Shown: positions 1 to 5,916, counted from the first letter of the stretch. The stretch: DNA of 7,539 nucleotides from DATAFT01 sp035544635 (GCA_035544635.1 DATKDQ010000416.1:1-7539), one strand, 5' to 3'. The notes: generated by a model not told the origin, from the sequence alone. Program-made: numbers and translations.

Positions 1-2
1 TC

Positions 3-431
3 GCGGCCGCGTCGATCGCGGGAACGCCGGTGATGCAGACCAGCATGGCCGCCTTCCGGGTGGCGCTCGTCGGCTTCACGCTGCCGTTCATCTTCGTCTA
101 CCGCCCGCAGCTCCTGCTGCTCGACCCGGCCACCGGCGCGCTGGCGCCGCTCATGACCGTGGTCTGGCCGCTCGTGGTCGCCATGCTCGGCATCGCAGCC
201 TTTGCGGCGGGTTTGGCGGGGTACCTGGTGCGACCGATGCCGGTGCCGATGCGCGCACTCGCGTTCGCCGCCGCAGGCCTGTTGCTCGCGCCCGGCCCGG
301 AGATCGCGATCGCCGGGTTCGCCGTGCCGATCGTCGACGTCATGGGGCTCGCTGCCTTCGCCGCGATGCTGGGCCTCAACCTGGTCATGACCCGCGCGCC
401 GGACCCGCCGGTCGCACGGGCGCCCTCGTAG
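3..431 (+). CDS. TRAP transporter fused permease, C-terminal part (5' end outside window)
   Basis: This is the last 142 residues of a membrane protein whose reading frame is open from the window edge to a TAG stop. The start of the visible part (IAGTPVMQTSMAAFRVAL, then LPFIFVYRPQLLLL) resembles the C-terminal region of the fused 4TM/12TM permease of TRAP transporters, which typically reads IAG..xxKTG..A.R.G..., then PF.FVY.P.LLL. These permeases import organic acids or similar solutes together with a periplasmic binding protein. About four hydrophobic segments are visible, near residues 20-40, 52-76, 84-105 and 107-130 of the fragment, and a short Pro/Arg-rich tail ends it. A GTG at 30 is an internal codon and not a start, because homologous sequence continues upstream of it. 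The substrate cannot be told from this part. The next gene is convergent. Confidence 0.75.
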   Translation, partial: AAASIAGTPVMQTSMAAFRVALVGFTLPFIFVYRPQLLLLDPATGALAPLMTVVWPLVVAMLGIAAFAAGLAGYLVRPMPVPMRALAFAAAGLLLAPGPEIAIAGFAVPIVDVMGLAAFAAMLGLNLVMTRAPDPPVARAPS

Positions 432-638
432 AGCCTCTCCTGTACCATGGGTGCCGGCACCGGCCGGCGGCCGTCGCGCTCGTCGGCTCACGAGGCGGCA
501 CCTACCGGCCCGAGGGCTCCTCAAGCCCCACCTGGGCACCCGCAACATCTGGGTGAAGCGCACCGGCGAGCCGTTCGAGGCGGCCGGCCGGCCACCGCCG
601 ACACCCGGCGGCCGATCCGGGGGCTCGACTGGAGCCGC

Positions 639-731
639 GTGGTAGCCCGGCCCGATCCCGAGAAGCCACTTGCCGATGGCGCCGGTGGCGTAGCCGCGTG
701 CCTGGAGCTCGGCACCGAGCGTGGTCGCTTC
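639..731 (-). pseudogene. Arylsulfatase fragment (sulfatase signature 2 region only)
   Basis: Reading the minus strand from 731 gives about 31 residues that look like the stretch just before and through the second sulfatase signature: a TLGAELQARGYATG segment running into GYATGAIGKWLL and then GIGPGYH. In intact sulfatases this reads TLAE.L...GYATG.IGKWHLG. The usual His after GKW is Leu here, which still fits the signature as I remember it (G-Y-x-[ST]-x2-[IVAS]-G-K-W-[HL]). No Cys/Ser-x-Pro-x-Arg active-site motif lies upstream, because that space is the ankyrin gene. No recognisable sulfatase sequence follows; downstream the frame stays open but the composition is low-complexity Pro/Arg/Gly. 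The fragment begins exactly where the ankyrin gene stops. I infer a fossil of a larger gene lost by deletion or rearrangement. It has no start codon and is not expected to be translated. Confidence 0.6.
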
Positions 732-1716
732 ACTCCACGATGCGGGGAGCCGTGGTCCGGACGGACCACTGCGGCCGCGACAGGCCGACGACGCGCCCGT
801 CCTCCAGCTCGAACCGGAAGACCACCGCCCCCGGGTCGCCGGCGCGGTAGAAGTCGGTGTCGGTCAGCGGGATCAGCTCGTTCTCGAAGAGCAGGCCGCG
901 ACTCCCGGCCTCGATCAGGAAGAGCCGTCCGCGATCGAGTAGGACGAGCCCCACGCGACCAGGCTCGCCGTAGCGTCCGGCATACGCCTCGAGCCGCTCC
1001 TGCTCTACGGCCGGCCGCCGCGGCGGGGGTGCGCCGGCGGCGATCAGCCGCTGCTCGATCGCGCTGAAGCCGAGGATGCTCGCGAGCAGGAGAGCGGTCC
1101 GACCCTCGTGGTCGACCGCGCCGGCATCGGCGCCGTGCTCGAGCAGCGTATCGACCTGGGCGAGGTCGCCCAGAAGGACCGCGCCCATGAGGGGCGTCGA
1201 GCCGGCGGGGTCCCTCACGTCGGGTCGCGCGCCGGCCTCGAGCAGCCTCCGCGCCATGGCCGCGTCCTTCGCGAACTGGAGCGCGGCGGTGCCGCCGCGC
1301 GCGGGCGCGTCGGGGTCGGCGCCCGCGTCGAGCAGCGCCTCGACGATGCCGGTGTGGCCGCGCAGCACGGCGCTCACCAGCGGGGGCTGTCCGAACGAGC
1401 CCGACGGCCGATCCGGGTCGGCGCCCGCCTCGAGCAGGAGGCGCACGAGATCGATGCGACCTCCGGCGGCCGCCGTCGCCAGGGCGCGCCCGTCGAGCGT
1501 GTCGGGATCCATCCCGGCGGCCAGGAAGGCAGCCGCCGGTGCCAGGTCGTGGTGCCGCAGCGAGTCGAGAAAGCCGTCCTCGGTGAACGGGATGCCCCGC
1601 TCCGCCAGCAGCGCGAGCGCCTCGGCTCGGTCGTAGTCGGCGAGACGCGGCGCACGGCAGCCCGCGTCCAGCAGCACCAGAGTCGCCAGCGCCGCCAGCG
1701 CGAATGCGGCTCTCAC
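730..1716 (-). CDS. Exported ankyrin-repeat protein with C-terminal DUF3471-like domain
   Basis: The 328-residue product starts with a hydrophobic signal sequence (residues 1-19) ending in LLDAGC. Cys20 could be a lipoprotein anchor, but Asp at position -3 makes the lipobox weak, so ordinary secretion to the periplasm is equally possible. Residues of about 43-231 hold some six ankyrin repeats, seen as the periodic helix-turn pattern (A.LLEAGADPD, A.LLDAGADPD, TLLEHGADAG and similar) spaced about 30-35 residues apart; the first is degenerate. Residues of about 240-314 (YAGRYGEPGRVGLVLLDRGR onward) look like the small beta-rich domain found at the C-terminus of some secreted hydrolases (DUF3471-like). 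Ankyrin arrays bind proteins; no catalytic motif is seen and the partner is unknown. The GTG start overlaps the mtnA stop as GTGA, which points to co-transcription and translational coupling, since only a weak ribosome site precedes it. Confidence 0.85.
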   Translation of the reverse strand: MRAAFALAALATLVLLDAGCRAPRLADYDRAEALALLAERGIPFTEDGFLDSLRHHDLAPAAAFLAAGMDPDTLDGRALATAAAGGRIDLVRLLLEAGADPDRPSGSFGQPPLVSAVLRGHTGIVEALLDAGADPDAPARGGTAALQFAKDAAMARRLLEAGARPDVRDPAGSTPLMGAVLLGDLAQVDTLLEHGADAGAVDHEGRTALLLASILGFSAIEQRLIAAGAPPPRRPAVEQERLEAYAGRYGEPGRVGLVLLDRGRLFLIEAGSRGLLFENELIPLTDTDFYRAGDPGAVVFRFELEDGRVVGLSRPQWSVRTTAPRIVE

Positions 1717-2798
1717 TCCGCTTCGACCGCCCGTCGGAGACTCTCGGTATAGGGCGGCCGCAGCACACCGGCGTCGGTGACGATCGCGGTCACGAGCTCG
1801 GCCGGCGTGACGTCGAATGCGAGGTTCAGAGCCGCGGTCTCGGTGGGAGCGATGCGCGCCCCGTGCATCTCGACCACCTCGTCGCAGGCGCGCTCCTCGA
1901 TCGGGATCGCGTCGCCCGACGGTGTCGCGAGATCGACGGTGGTGAGCGGCGCCGCGACGTAGAACGGCACGCCGTGATGACGCGCGAGGACCGCGAGGGT
2001 ATAGGTCCCGATCTTGTTCGCGACGTCGCCGTTGGCCGCGATCCGGTCGGCCCCGACCACGACAGCGTCGACCTCGCCGCGGGCCATCAACGCGCCGGCC
2101 GAGCTGTCGGTGATGAGCCGGAAGGGGATCTTCAAGCGTCGCAGCTCCCAGGCGGTGAGACGCGCGCCCTGGAGCAGCGGCCGCGTCTCGTCGACCCAGA
2201 CCTGGGCGACGCGGCCGGCGTCGTGAGCCGCCTGGATCACGCCGAGCGCGGTGCCGAACCCGGCGGTGGCGAGCGAGCCGGTGTTGCAGTGCGTGAGGAC
2301 CCGGCTCGAGTCGGCGAAGAGCGTCGCGCCGTTGGCGCCGATCGCGAGGTTGGCCTCGATGTCTCGGCGGCGCAGCTCCTGCGCCCAGGCGAGGAGCGTC
2401 TCGCGGAGAGCGGCGGCGTTCTCGCCGCGCGCAGAGGCCTCAGCCATCACCGCGGCTCCGCGATCGAGCGCCCAGCGCAGGTTCACCGCCGTCGGCCGCG
2501 TCGCGAGCAGGAGCCGCCGCGCCGAGGCGAAGCTCTCGGCGAGCGCCGCCGGATCGCTCGCGGCGGGATCGATCGCGAGCACCAGGCCGAAGGCGGCGGC
2601 GACGCCGATCGCCGGGGCGCCGCGCACCGCGAGTCGGCGGATGGCGTCGGCGACCTGCTCGGGGTGGCGGCAGCGCAGCCACTCCTCGCGCGCGGGAAGC
2701 ACGGTCTGATCGAGCAGCAGCAGCTCGCCTTCGCCCCAGCGGATGGGGGAGAAGATCTGGCCGGTGGCGGATGAGCTGGTGAGCGGCTGGTCGATCAC
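1713..2798 (-). CDS. mtnA: S-methyl-5-thioribose-1-phosphate isomerase
   Basis: MtnA converts 5-methylthioribose-1-phosphate to 5-methylthioribulose-1-phosphate in the cytoplasmic methionine salvage pathway. From the chosen start the protein has 361 residues, the usual family length. Family motifs are clear and in order: RGAPAIG (59-65), THCNTGSLAT with the catalytic Cys171, DETRPLLQGARLTAWEL (203-219), DSSAGALM (231-238) and GADRIAANGDVANKIGTY with catalytic Asp251. The open frame extends much further upstream (to 3251), but that part is antisense to the cystathionine gene and unlike MtnA. I chose the GTG at 2798 because it lies just before the conserved N-terminal IRWGEGELLLLDQT block; a GTG at 2810 in the same frame is possible (365 residues). 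The gene diverges from the cystathionine enzyme and is followed by the overlapping ankyrin gene. No other methionine-salvage gene is visible. Confidence 0.95.
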   Translation of the reverse strand: MIDQPLTSSSATGQIFSPIRWGEGELLLLDQTVLPAREEWLRCRHPEQVADAIRRLAVRGAPAIGVAAAFGLVLAIDPAASDPAALAESFASARRLLLATRPTAVNLRWALDRGAAVMAEASARGENAAALRETLLAWAQELRRRDIEANLAIGANGATLFADSSRVLTHCNTGSLATAGFGTALGVIQAAHDAGRVAQVWVDETRPLLQGARLTAWELRRLKIPFRLITDSSAGALMARGEVDAVVVGADRIAANGDVANKIGTYTLAVLARHHGVPFYVAAPLTTVDLATPSGDAIPIEERACDEVVEMHGARIAPTETAALNLAFDVTPAELVTAIVTDAGVLRPPYTESLRRAVEAE

Positions 2799-2858
2799 GG
2801 ATCGCGCCACTCTACCGCGCCGCGTCGAAGGCGCGCGGGCCGGGCCATGGCCGATGGA

Positions 2859-2895
2859 GTGAGGCCGACGCGGTGAGGCCCGGCCACGCGAGGCC
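2859..2895 (+). repeat. Three direct repeats G(T/C)GAGGCC in the divergent promoter region
   Basis: GTGAGGCC occurs at 2859-2866 and 2873-2880, and GCGAGGCC at 2888-2895, giving start-to-start spacings of 14 and 15 bases. The array ends 38 bases upstream of the TACAAT box of the cystathionine gene and lies 61-97 bases upstream of the mtnA start, so it sits where a regulator of either gene could bind. The regulator role is an inference. In such GC-rich DNA an 8-base repeat can also arise by chance. Confidence 0.35.
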
Positions 2896-2932
2896 AGCGG
2901 CGCCGCCTTCCCGGACCCCGCCGGGTGCGCAG

Positions 2933-2938
2933 TACAAT
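2933..2938 (+). promoter_or_regulatory. Candidate -10 box (TACAAT) for the cystathionine gene
   Basis: TACAAT matches the sigma-70 consensus TATAAT at five of six positions and stands out in a very GC-rich stretch. Transcription would begin near 2945, which leaves room for the GGGAGAG ribosome site at 2951-2957 and the GTG at 2961 and excludes the earlier in-frame starts at 2925 and 2937. No good -35 hexamer is seen at 16-18 bases upstream, so the promoter may depend on an activator. Confidence 0.45.
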
Positions 2939-2960
2939 GCCAGCTTCGACGGGAGAGCGC

Positions 2961-4133
2961 GTGAAGGGAGATCCAGAGGGTAGGGCGTTCGCGACGCGCG
3001 CCATCCACGCCGGCCAACCTCCCGATCCCACCACCGGCTCCGTCACCGTCCCCATCTACCAGACCTCGACCTACGAGTACGTCGAGGCCGGCAGGCACAC
3101 CGGCTACGAGTACGCGCGGGTGCAGAACCCGACCCGGCGTGCGCTCGAGCGCAACCTGTCCAGCCTCGAGGAAGGTCTGGACGGGCACGCCTTCGCCTCC
3201 GGGATGGCGGCGATCACGAGCGTGATGACCCTGGTGCCGGCGGACTGCCACGTGGTCGCCTCACGCACGGTGTACGGCGGCACCTACCGACTCTTCGAGC
3301 AGGTGCTCGACCGCTACCGGCTGCGCGTGTCGTGGGTCGACACCACGGACCTCGACGCGGTCGCGGCGGCGATCGTGCCCGAGACGCGACTGGTCTTTCT
3401 CGAGTCGCCGACCAACCCGTTGATGGAGATCACGGACATCGCCGCCGTCGCGGAGATCGCGCATCGCGCCGGCGCCCTGGTCTGCGTCGACAACACCTTC
3501 CTGTCGCCCTACCTGCAGCGTCCACTCGCGCTCGGGGCCGACCTCGTCGTGCACTCGACGACGAAGTTCCTCAACGGGCACAGCGACTCGATCGGCGGCG
3601 TCGTCGTCACCAGCCGAGAGGAGGACGCGCGGTGGTTCGCGTTCCTGCAGAAGTCGGTGGGCGCGATCCTGTCGCCCTTCGACAGCTTCCTCACGCTGCG
3701 CGGGACCAAGACGCTCGCCGTCCGCATGGAGCGCCACGAGGCGAACGCCCGCGCGCTGGCGGCCGTCCTCGATCACCATCCCAAGGTGCGACGCGTCTAC
3801 TACCCCGGCCTTCCCGGCCATCCCGGGCACGCGATCCACCGCCGCCAGGCGTCGGGATTCGGCGCGATGATCGCGTTCGACCTCGGGACGCTCGAGGCGG
3901 CGATGACGCTGCTCAACTCGTTCGAGGTCTTCACCCTCGCCGAGAGCCTGGGCGGCGTCGAGTCGTTGGTGTCGCATCCGGCGACGATGACGCACGCCGC
4001 CATCCCCGAGGACGAGCTGCGCGCTCTCGGCGTCGGACCCGGCCTGGTTCGGCTGTCGGTGGGGATCGAGGACGCCGCCGACCTGCTCGCGGATCTCGAG
4101 CAGGCATTGGCTAGCGCCTCCGGAGCGTGCTGA
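2961..4133 (+). CDS. Cystathionine gamma-synthase/gamma-lyase family PLP enzyme
   Basis: This is a cytoplasmic PLP-dependent transsulfuration enzyme of 390 residues, the normal length of the Cys/Met metabolism family. Visible landmarks are TRAIHAG (12-18), the YARVQNPTR phosphate-binding segment (51-59), YGGTYRLF with the cofactor-stacking Tyr105, VDNTF with Asp177 for the pyridine nitrogen, HSTTKFLNGHSD with the PLP lysine Lys202, LAESLGGVESL near 326-336, and Arg364 in VRLSVGIED for the substrate carboxylate. I start it at GTG 2961 because GGGAG at 2951-2955 sits five bases upstream and a -10 box at 2933 excludes the earlier GTG 2925 and ATG 2937. Family members make cystathionine from an activated homoserine (MetB), split it to cysteine (CGL) or act on related substrates, and the motifs do not decide between them. 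The divergent mtnA neighbour supports a sulfur amino-acid role. Confidence 0.9.
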   Translation: MKGDPEGRAFATRAIHAGQPPDPTTGSVTVPIYQTSTYEYVEAGRHTGYEYARVQNPTRRALERNLSSLEEGLDGHAFASGMAAITSVMTLVPADCHVVASRTVYGGTYRLFEQVLDRYRLRVSWVDTTDLDAVAAAIVPETRLVFLESPTNPLMEITDIAAVAEIAHRAGALVCVDNTFLSPYLQRPLALGADLVVHSTTKFLNGHSDSIGGVVVTSREEDARWFAFLQKSVGAILSPFDSFLTLRGTKTLAVRMERHEANARALAAVLDHHPKVRRVYYPGLPGHPGHAIHRRQASGFGAMIAFDLGTLEAAMTLLNSFEVFTLAESLGGVESLVSHPATMTHAAIPEDELRALGVGPGLVRLSVGIEDAADLLADLEQALASASGAC

Positions 4134-4151
4134 AATAGCACGTCCCTCCGG
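4120..4151 (+). terminator. Stem-loop over the stop of the cystathionine gene
   Basis: CCGGAGCGTGCT (4120-4131) pairs with AGCACG (4137-4142) and CTCCGG (4146-4151), with loop GAAAT and a three-base bulge TCC. The stem includes the last codons of the gene, and the loop contains most of its TGA. The DNA that follows, CTAGTTGCTGTTTGG, is moderately T-rich. This resembles an intrinsic terminator without a perfect T tract. Confidence 0.45.
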
Positions 4152-4183
4152 CTAGTTGCTGTTTGGCGCCGAGGACGGCGCTA

Positions 4184-4244
4184 GAAGCCTTGACCCGCAA
4201 CAATCTTTACAGACGAGTCAAGTTTGTCCCCGGGTCAAGGCTTC
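4184..4244. repeat. Perfect 14-bp inverted repeat with 33-base spacer
   Basis: GAAGCCTTGACCCG at 4184-4197 is repeated exactly in reverse complement (CGGGTCAAGGCTTC) at 4231-4244. The spacer is markedly more AT-rich than its surroundings and carries a further GTCAAG at 4218-4223. It lies in the convergent gap between the cystathionine gene and cutA. It could be a long-armed terminator, a dispersed palindromic repeat of the REP or MITE kind, or a remnant of a small mobile element. No target-site duplication is evident. Confidence 0.6.
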
Positions 4245-4250
4245 CGAGCC

Positions 4251-4267
4251 GCGCGGCGCAGCCGCGC
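4251..4267. repeat. Short GC hairpin
   Basis: GCGCGGC (4251-4257) pairs perfectly with GCCGCGC (4261-4267) around a GCA loop, seven bases after the larger inverted repeat. It is followed only by TT on the plus strand, so a termination role is weakly supported. GC-rich DNA makes such stems common. Confidence 0.3.
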
Positions 4268-4284
4268 TTGGCGGGGAGCATCAG

Positions 4285-4320
4285 CTAGCGGGGCCGTGGT
4301 AGTGACCACGGACCCGCTAG
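4285..4320. terminator. Bidirectional terminator-like hairpin over the cutA stop codon
   Basis: CTAGCGGG (4285-4292) pairs with CCCGCTAG (4313-4320), and CCGTGGT (4294-4300) with ACCACGG (4305-4311), giving a 15-pair stem with one G-A mismatch and an AGTG loop. The cutA stop (TAG on the minus strand, 4317-4319) is inside the stem. No T run follows on either strand, so it may act as a 3'-end stabiliser or a Rho-assisted end point for the two convergent genes rather than as a classical intrinsic terminator. Confidence 0.5.
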
Positions 4321-4643
4321 TCCTTGCCGGTGACGGTCTCGACGATCCAGCGCAGGTAGGCGTCCTCGACCTTGTGGGCGGGGATCGCGAACACCTCCGG
4401 CACCTCGTAGCCGTGGAGCTCGCGGATGGTCGCGGACACCGCGTCGAAGCGGGTCTCGAGCGTCTTGATCAGGAGCAGGATCTCGGGATCGCGCTTGACG
4501 CGGCCGCTCCAGCGGTAGACGGACGTCACGCCGGGAAGGATGTTCACGCAAGCGGCCTGGTGGCGCTTCACCAGCGTATCGGCCAGGCGCTTCGCGAGGT
4601 CCTCGGAGTCGGCGGTGGTCAGGACGAGCAGGGCCTTCGCCAC
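4317..4643 (-). CDS. cutA: Divalent-cation tolerance protein CutA
   Basis: This small cytoplasmic protein of 108 residues has the normal CutA length and the family's recognisable blocks: an N-terminal beta strand (ALLVLTTADS), QAACVNILPGVTSVYRWSGRV (about 29-49), the LLLIKT strand, and the HGYEVPEVFAIP segment near 77-88 that in CutA trimers lies at the subunit interface and the proposed metal or ligand site. CutA was named for copper tolerance in E. coli, but its biochemical role is unsettled. The start is a GTG with no clear ribosome site. A well-spaced promoter just upstream would place the transcript start only a few bases before this GTG. The gene is downstream of the pseudopilin gene on the same strand with an 88-base gap, and convergent with the cystathionine gene. 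Confidence 0.95.
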   Translation of the reverse strand: MAKALLVLTTADSEDLAKRLADTLVKRHQAACVNILPGVTSVYRWSGRVKRDPEILLLIKTLETRFDAVSATIRELHGYEVPEVFAIPAHKVEDAYLRWIVETVTGKD

Positions 4644-4652
4644 GATCGAGCG

Positions 4653-4681
4653 ACGGTATCCCAGGGCCGTAGACCGGTCAA
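4653..4681 (-). promoter_or_regulatory. Sigma-70-type promoter candidate for cutA
   Basis: On the minus strand TTGACC (4681-4676) is followed after exactly 17 bases by TACCGT (4658-4653). The -35 matches consensus at five of six positions; the -10 keeps the key T, A and final T. Expected initiation near 4646 is only about three bases before the cutA GTG, implying a leaderless or almost leaderless mRNA, which fits the lack of a ribosome site. It also suggests cutA need not depend on the upstream comEA/pseudopilin transcript. Confidence 0.55.
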
Positions 4682-4731
4682 TCGACGAGTTGCTCGGGCA
4701 CTCACGTCTCCTGCCGCTCCCGGCGCCGGGA

Positions 4732-5349
4732 TCAGGTCTGGCGCCACACCTTGGTGGAGGGGTCCCAGCGCAGCGTGCGCACGCGGCCGGACAGGTTCGT
4801 CACGCGCACCACCACGAGGCCTCGCCTGCCGTCCGTCAGGTACACCGAGCCGGGTGTCGCGCCGCCTCCCGGCGAGAACGAAGCGAGGTCCGACCGATTG
4901 AACCGGATCGGATCGTCGCGCGAGCCGCCGATCGGCCGGCCGCTGGTGGGATCCCGGGGCAGCGGCCCGGGAGGAAAGCCGAACCCGGCGCCGCGCCCGA
5001 GGTGGGTGAGCCGGCGCCAGGGCTCGACCTGCGGATCGACGCCGCTCTCGAGATCCTGCGTGCGCACGCCGTCGCCGTCGCCGTCCCGGTAGATCGCGTA
5101 GTAGACGCTGCCGTCGCTCGCGGTGCGGAACTTGACCGCGACGTTGGCTCCATGGCGCAGCGCGTAGACGCGTGTGAGACGCAGCGTCGACGCGATCTCC
5201 GCCGCCCCGAGGTCGAGCCGCGCCTGGGCCGACGCCCGAAAGAGCTCCGGCAGGCTCACGCTCGCGACGATGACCACCACCGCGAGCGTCACGAGGAGAC
5301 CCACCAGCGTGAACCCGGCGATGCCGAAGGGGGGCGGCGCGAGGCGCAC
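4732..5349 (-). CDS. FimT/GspH-family type IV pilin-like minor pseudopilin
   Basis: The product (205 residues from the chosen start) has a short basic leader ending in Gly12, then a class III prepilin segment (FTLVGLLVTLAVVVIVASVSL) for cleavage by a prepilin peptidase between Gly12 and Phe13. The globular part carries the GspH/FimT pattern: an A..I...L..TR.YA helix, then strands ending in GLVVVRVTNLSGRVR. Position 5 of the mature protein, nearly always Glu, is Gly17 here. Gly188-Arg189-Val190-Arg191 near the C-terminus matches the GRxR motif reported for DNA binding by FimT. I start at GTG 5349, after a G-rich GGGGCGAG, because it gives a 12-residue leader. ATG 5430 (39-residue leader) and ATG 5511 (66-residue leader, four bases after the comEA-like stop) are open but give implausible leaders. 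It follows the comEA-like gene, so a DNA-uptake pilus is likelier than type II secretion. Confidence 0.8.
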   Translation of the reverse strand: MRLAPPPFGIAGFTLVGLLVTLAVVVIVASVSLPELFRASAQARLDLGAAEIASTLRLTRVYALRHGANVAVKFRTASDGSVYYAIYRDGDGDGVRTQDLESGVDPQVEPWRRLTHLGRGAGFGFPPGPLPRDPTSGRPIGGSRDDPIRFNRSDLASFSPGGGATPGSVYLTDGRRGLVVVRVTNLSGRVRTLRWDPSTKVWRQT

Positions 5350-5515
5350 CGTAATCTCGCCCCGCGCCGCCTGCCCATCATCTGGCGATCCCGATCCGGC
5401 GCGCACCGGCTCTGAATGCCCGCACTTCATCGGCGCCGGATCGGTCGCAGGCGGCGCGAGGCACCGACCGGGATCGCCCCGGCGCCGGCCGCCGCACGCC
5501 CGGCCCGCCATCGCC

Positions 5516-5878
5516 TCACGCCCCTTCCTTCTGGGGCTTCTGCGGCTCGGGCTTGGACTCCGCCCGGGCTTCGCCCTTCGCCTTCTCCTTGAGGGTGGTC
5601 TCGCCCTTGACCGTGAGGTAGGGCGCCATCAGCTCGTAGGTGCGATCGCCGATGCCGGGAACGAGCACCAGCTCGTCCGCCGTCTTGAACTCGCCGTTCG
5701 CCTGGCGGTACTCGACGATCTTCTTGGCGAGCGAGGGCCCCACGCGCGGCAGCAGCATGAGCTGCGCCTCGGCCGCGGTGTTGATGTTGACGACGCCTTC
5801 GGCGGCGATGAGAGTGGTCGCTCCGGCGAGGAGCAGGCAAGCCGTGAAGAGGACGGCTCTGCGCTTCCGTAGGTCCAT
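5516..5878 (-). CDS. ComEA-like helix-hairpin-helix DNA-binding protein
   Basis: The 120-residue protein has a basic N-terminus and hydrophobic core (residues 1-26, likely signal peptide or anchor), then VNINTA and two helix-hairpin-helix units, LLPRVGPSLAKKIVEYR (about 42-58) and LVPGIGDRTYELM (about 71-83). This is the small ComEA domain, which binds double-stranded DNA without sequence preference and, in competent bacteria, draws it through the periplasm. After Leu88 a Lys/Glu/Pro-rich tail of about 30 residues follows, which the core family lacks. The start is ATG with a strong ribosome site (GGGAG, five bases upstream). The pseudopilin gene follows on the same strand after 166 bases from its likely start. 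Short ComEA-domain proteins are common in bacteria not known to be competent, so the function is inferred from the fold and neighbour. Confidence 0.88.
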   Translation of the reverse strand: MDLRKRRAVLFTACLLLAGATTLIAAEGVVNINTAAEAQLMLLPRVGPSLAKKIVEYRQANGEFKTADELVLVPGIGDRTYELMAPYLTVKGETTLKEKAKGEARAESKPEPQKPQKEGA

Positions 5879-5916
5879 GGTTCTCCCTTTCTCCAGTGTG
5901 TGGTGAGTGTGGATGG

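Noticed and set aside
451..645. Small plus-strand frame containing the string GTRNIWVKRTGEPF
   Set aside because: The short stretch looks protein-like, but I recognise no family, it has no ribosome site and it overlaps the region downstream of the sulfatase fragment.
521..1768. A 415-residue open frame antisense-frame to the ankyrin gene, and long plus-strand frames at 447-1067 and 1108-1752
   Set aside because: Arg/Gly/Pro-rich translations without family features; they shadow the ankyrin gene, whose frame shows clear repeats and a signal sequence.
1704..2774. A 356-residue plus-strand frame opposite mtnA
   Set aside because: Shadow of mtnA, which has all its catalytic motifs.
2925..2960. 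Earlier starts (GTG 2925, ATG 2937) for the cystathionine gene
   Set aside because: The likely -10 box overlaps them, and the ribosome site GGGAG serves the GTG at 2961.
2799..3251. N-terminal extension of mtnA to an upstream start at 3251
   Set aside because: It would run antisense through the first 290 bases of the cystathionine gene, and MtnA homologues begin near the GTG at 2798.
5350..5511. Pseudopilin start at ATG 5511, four bases after the comEA-like stop
   Set aside because: It has a GAGG-like ribosome site, but it would give a 66-residue, low-complexity leader, far too long for a prepilin; kept only as an alternative.
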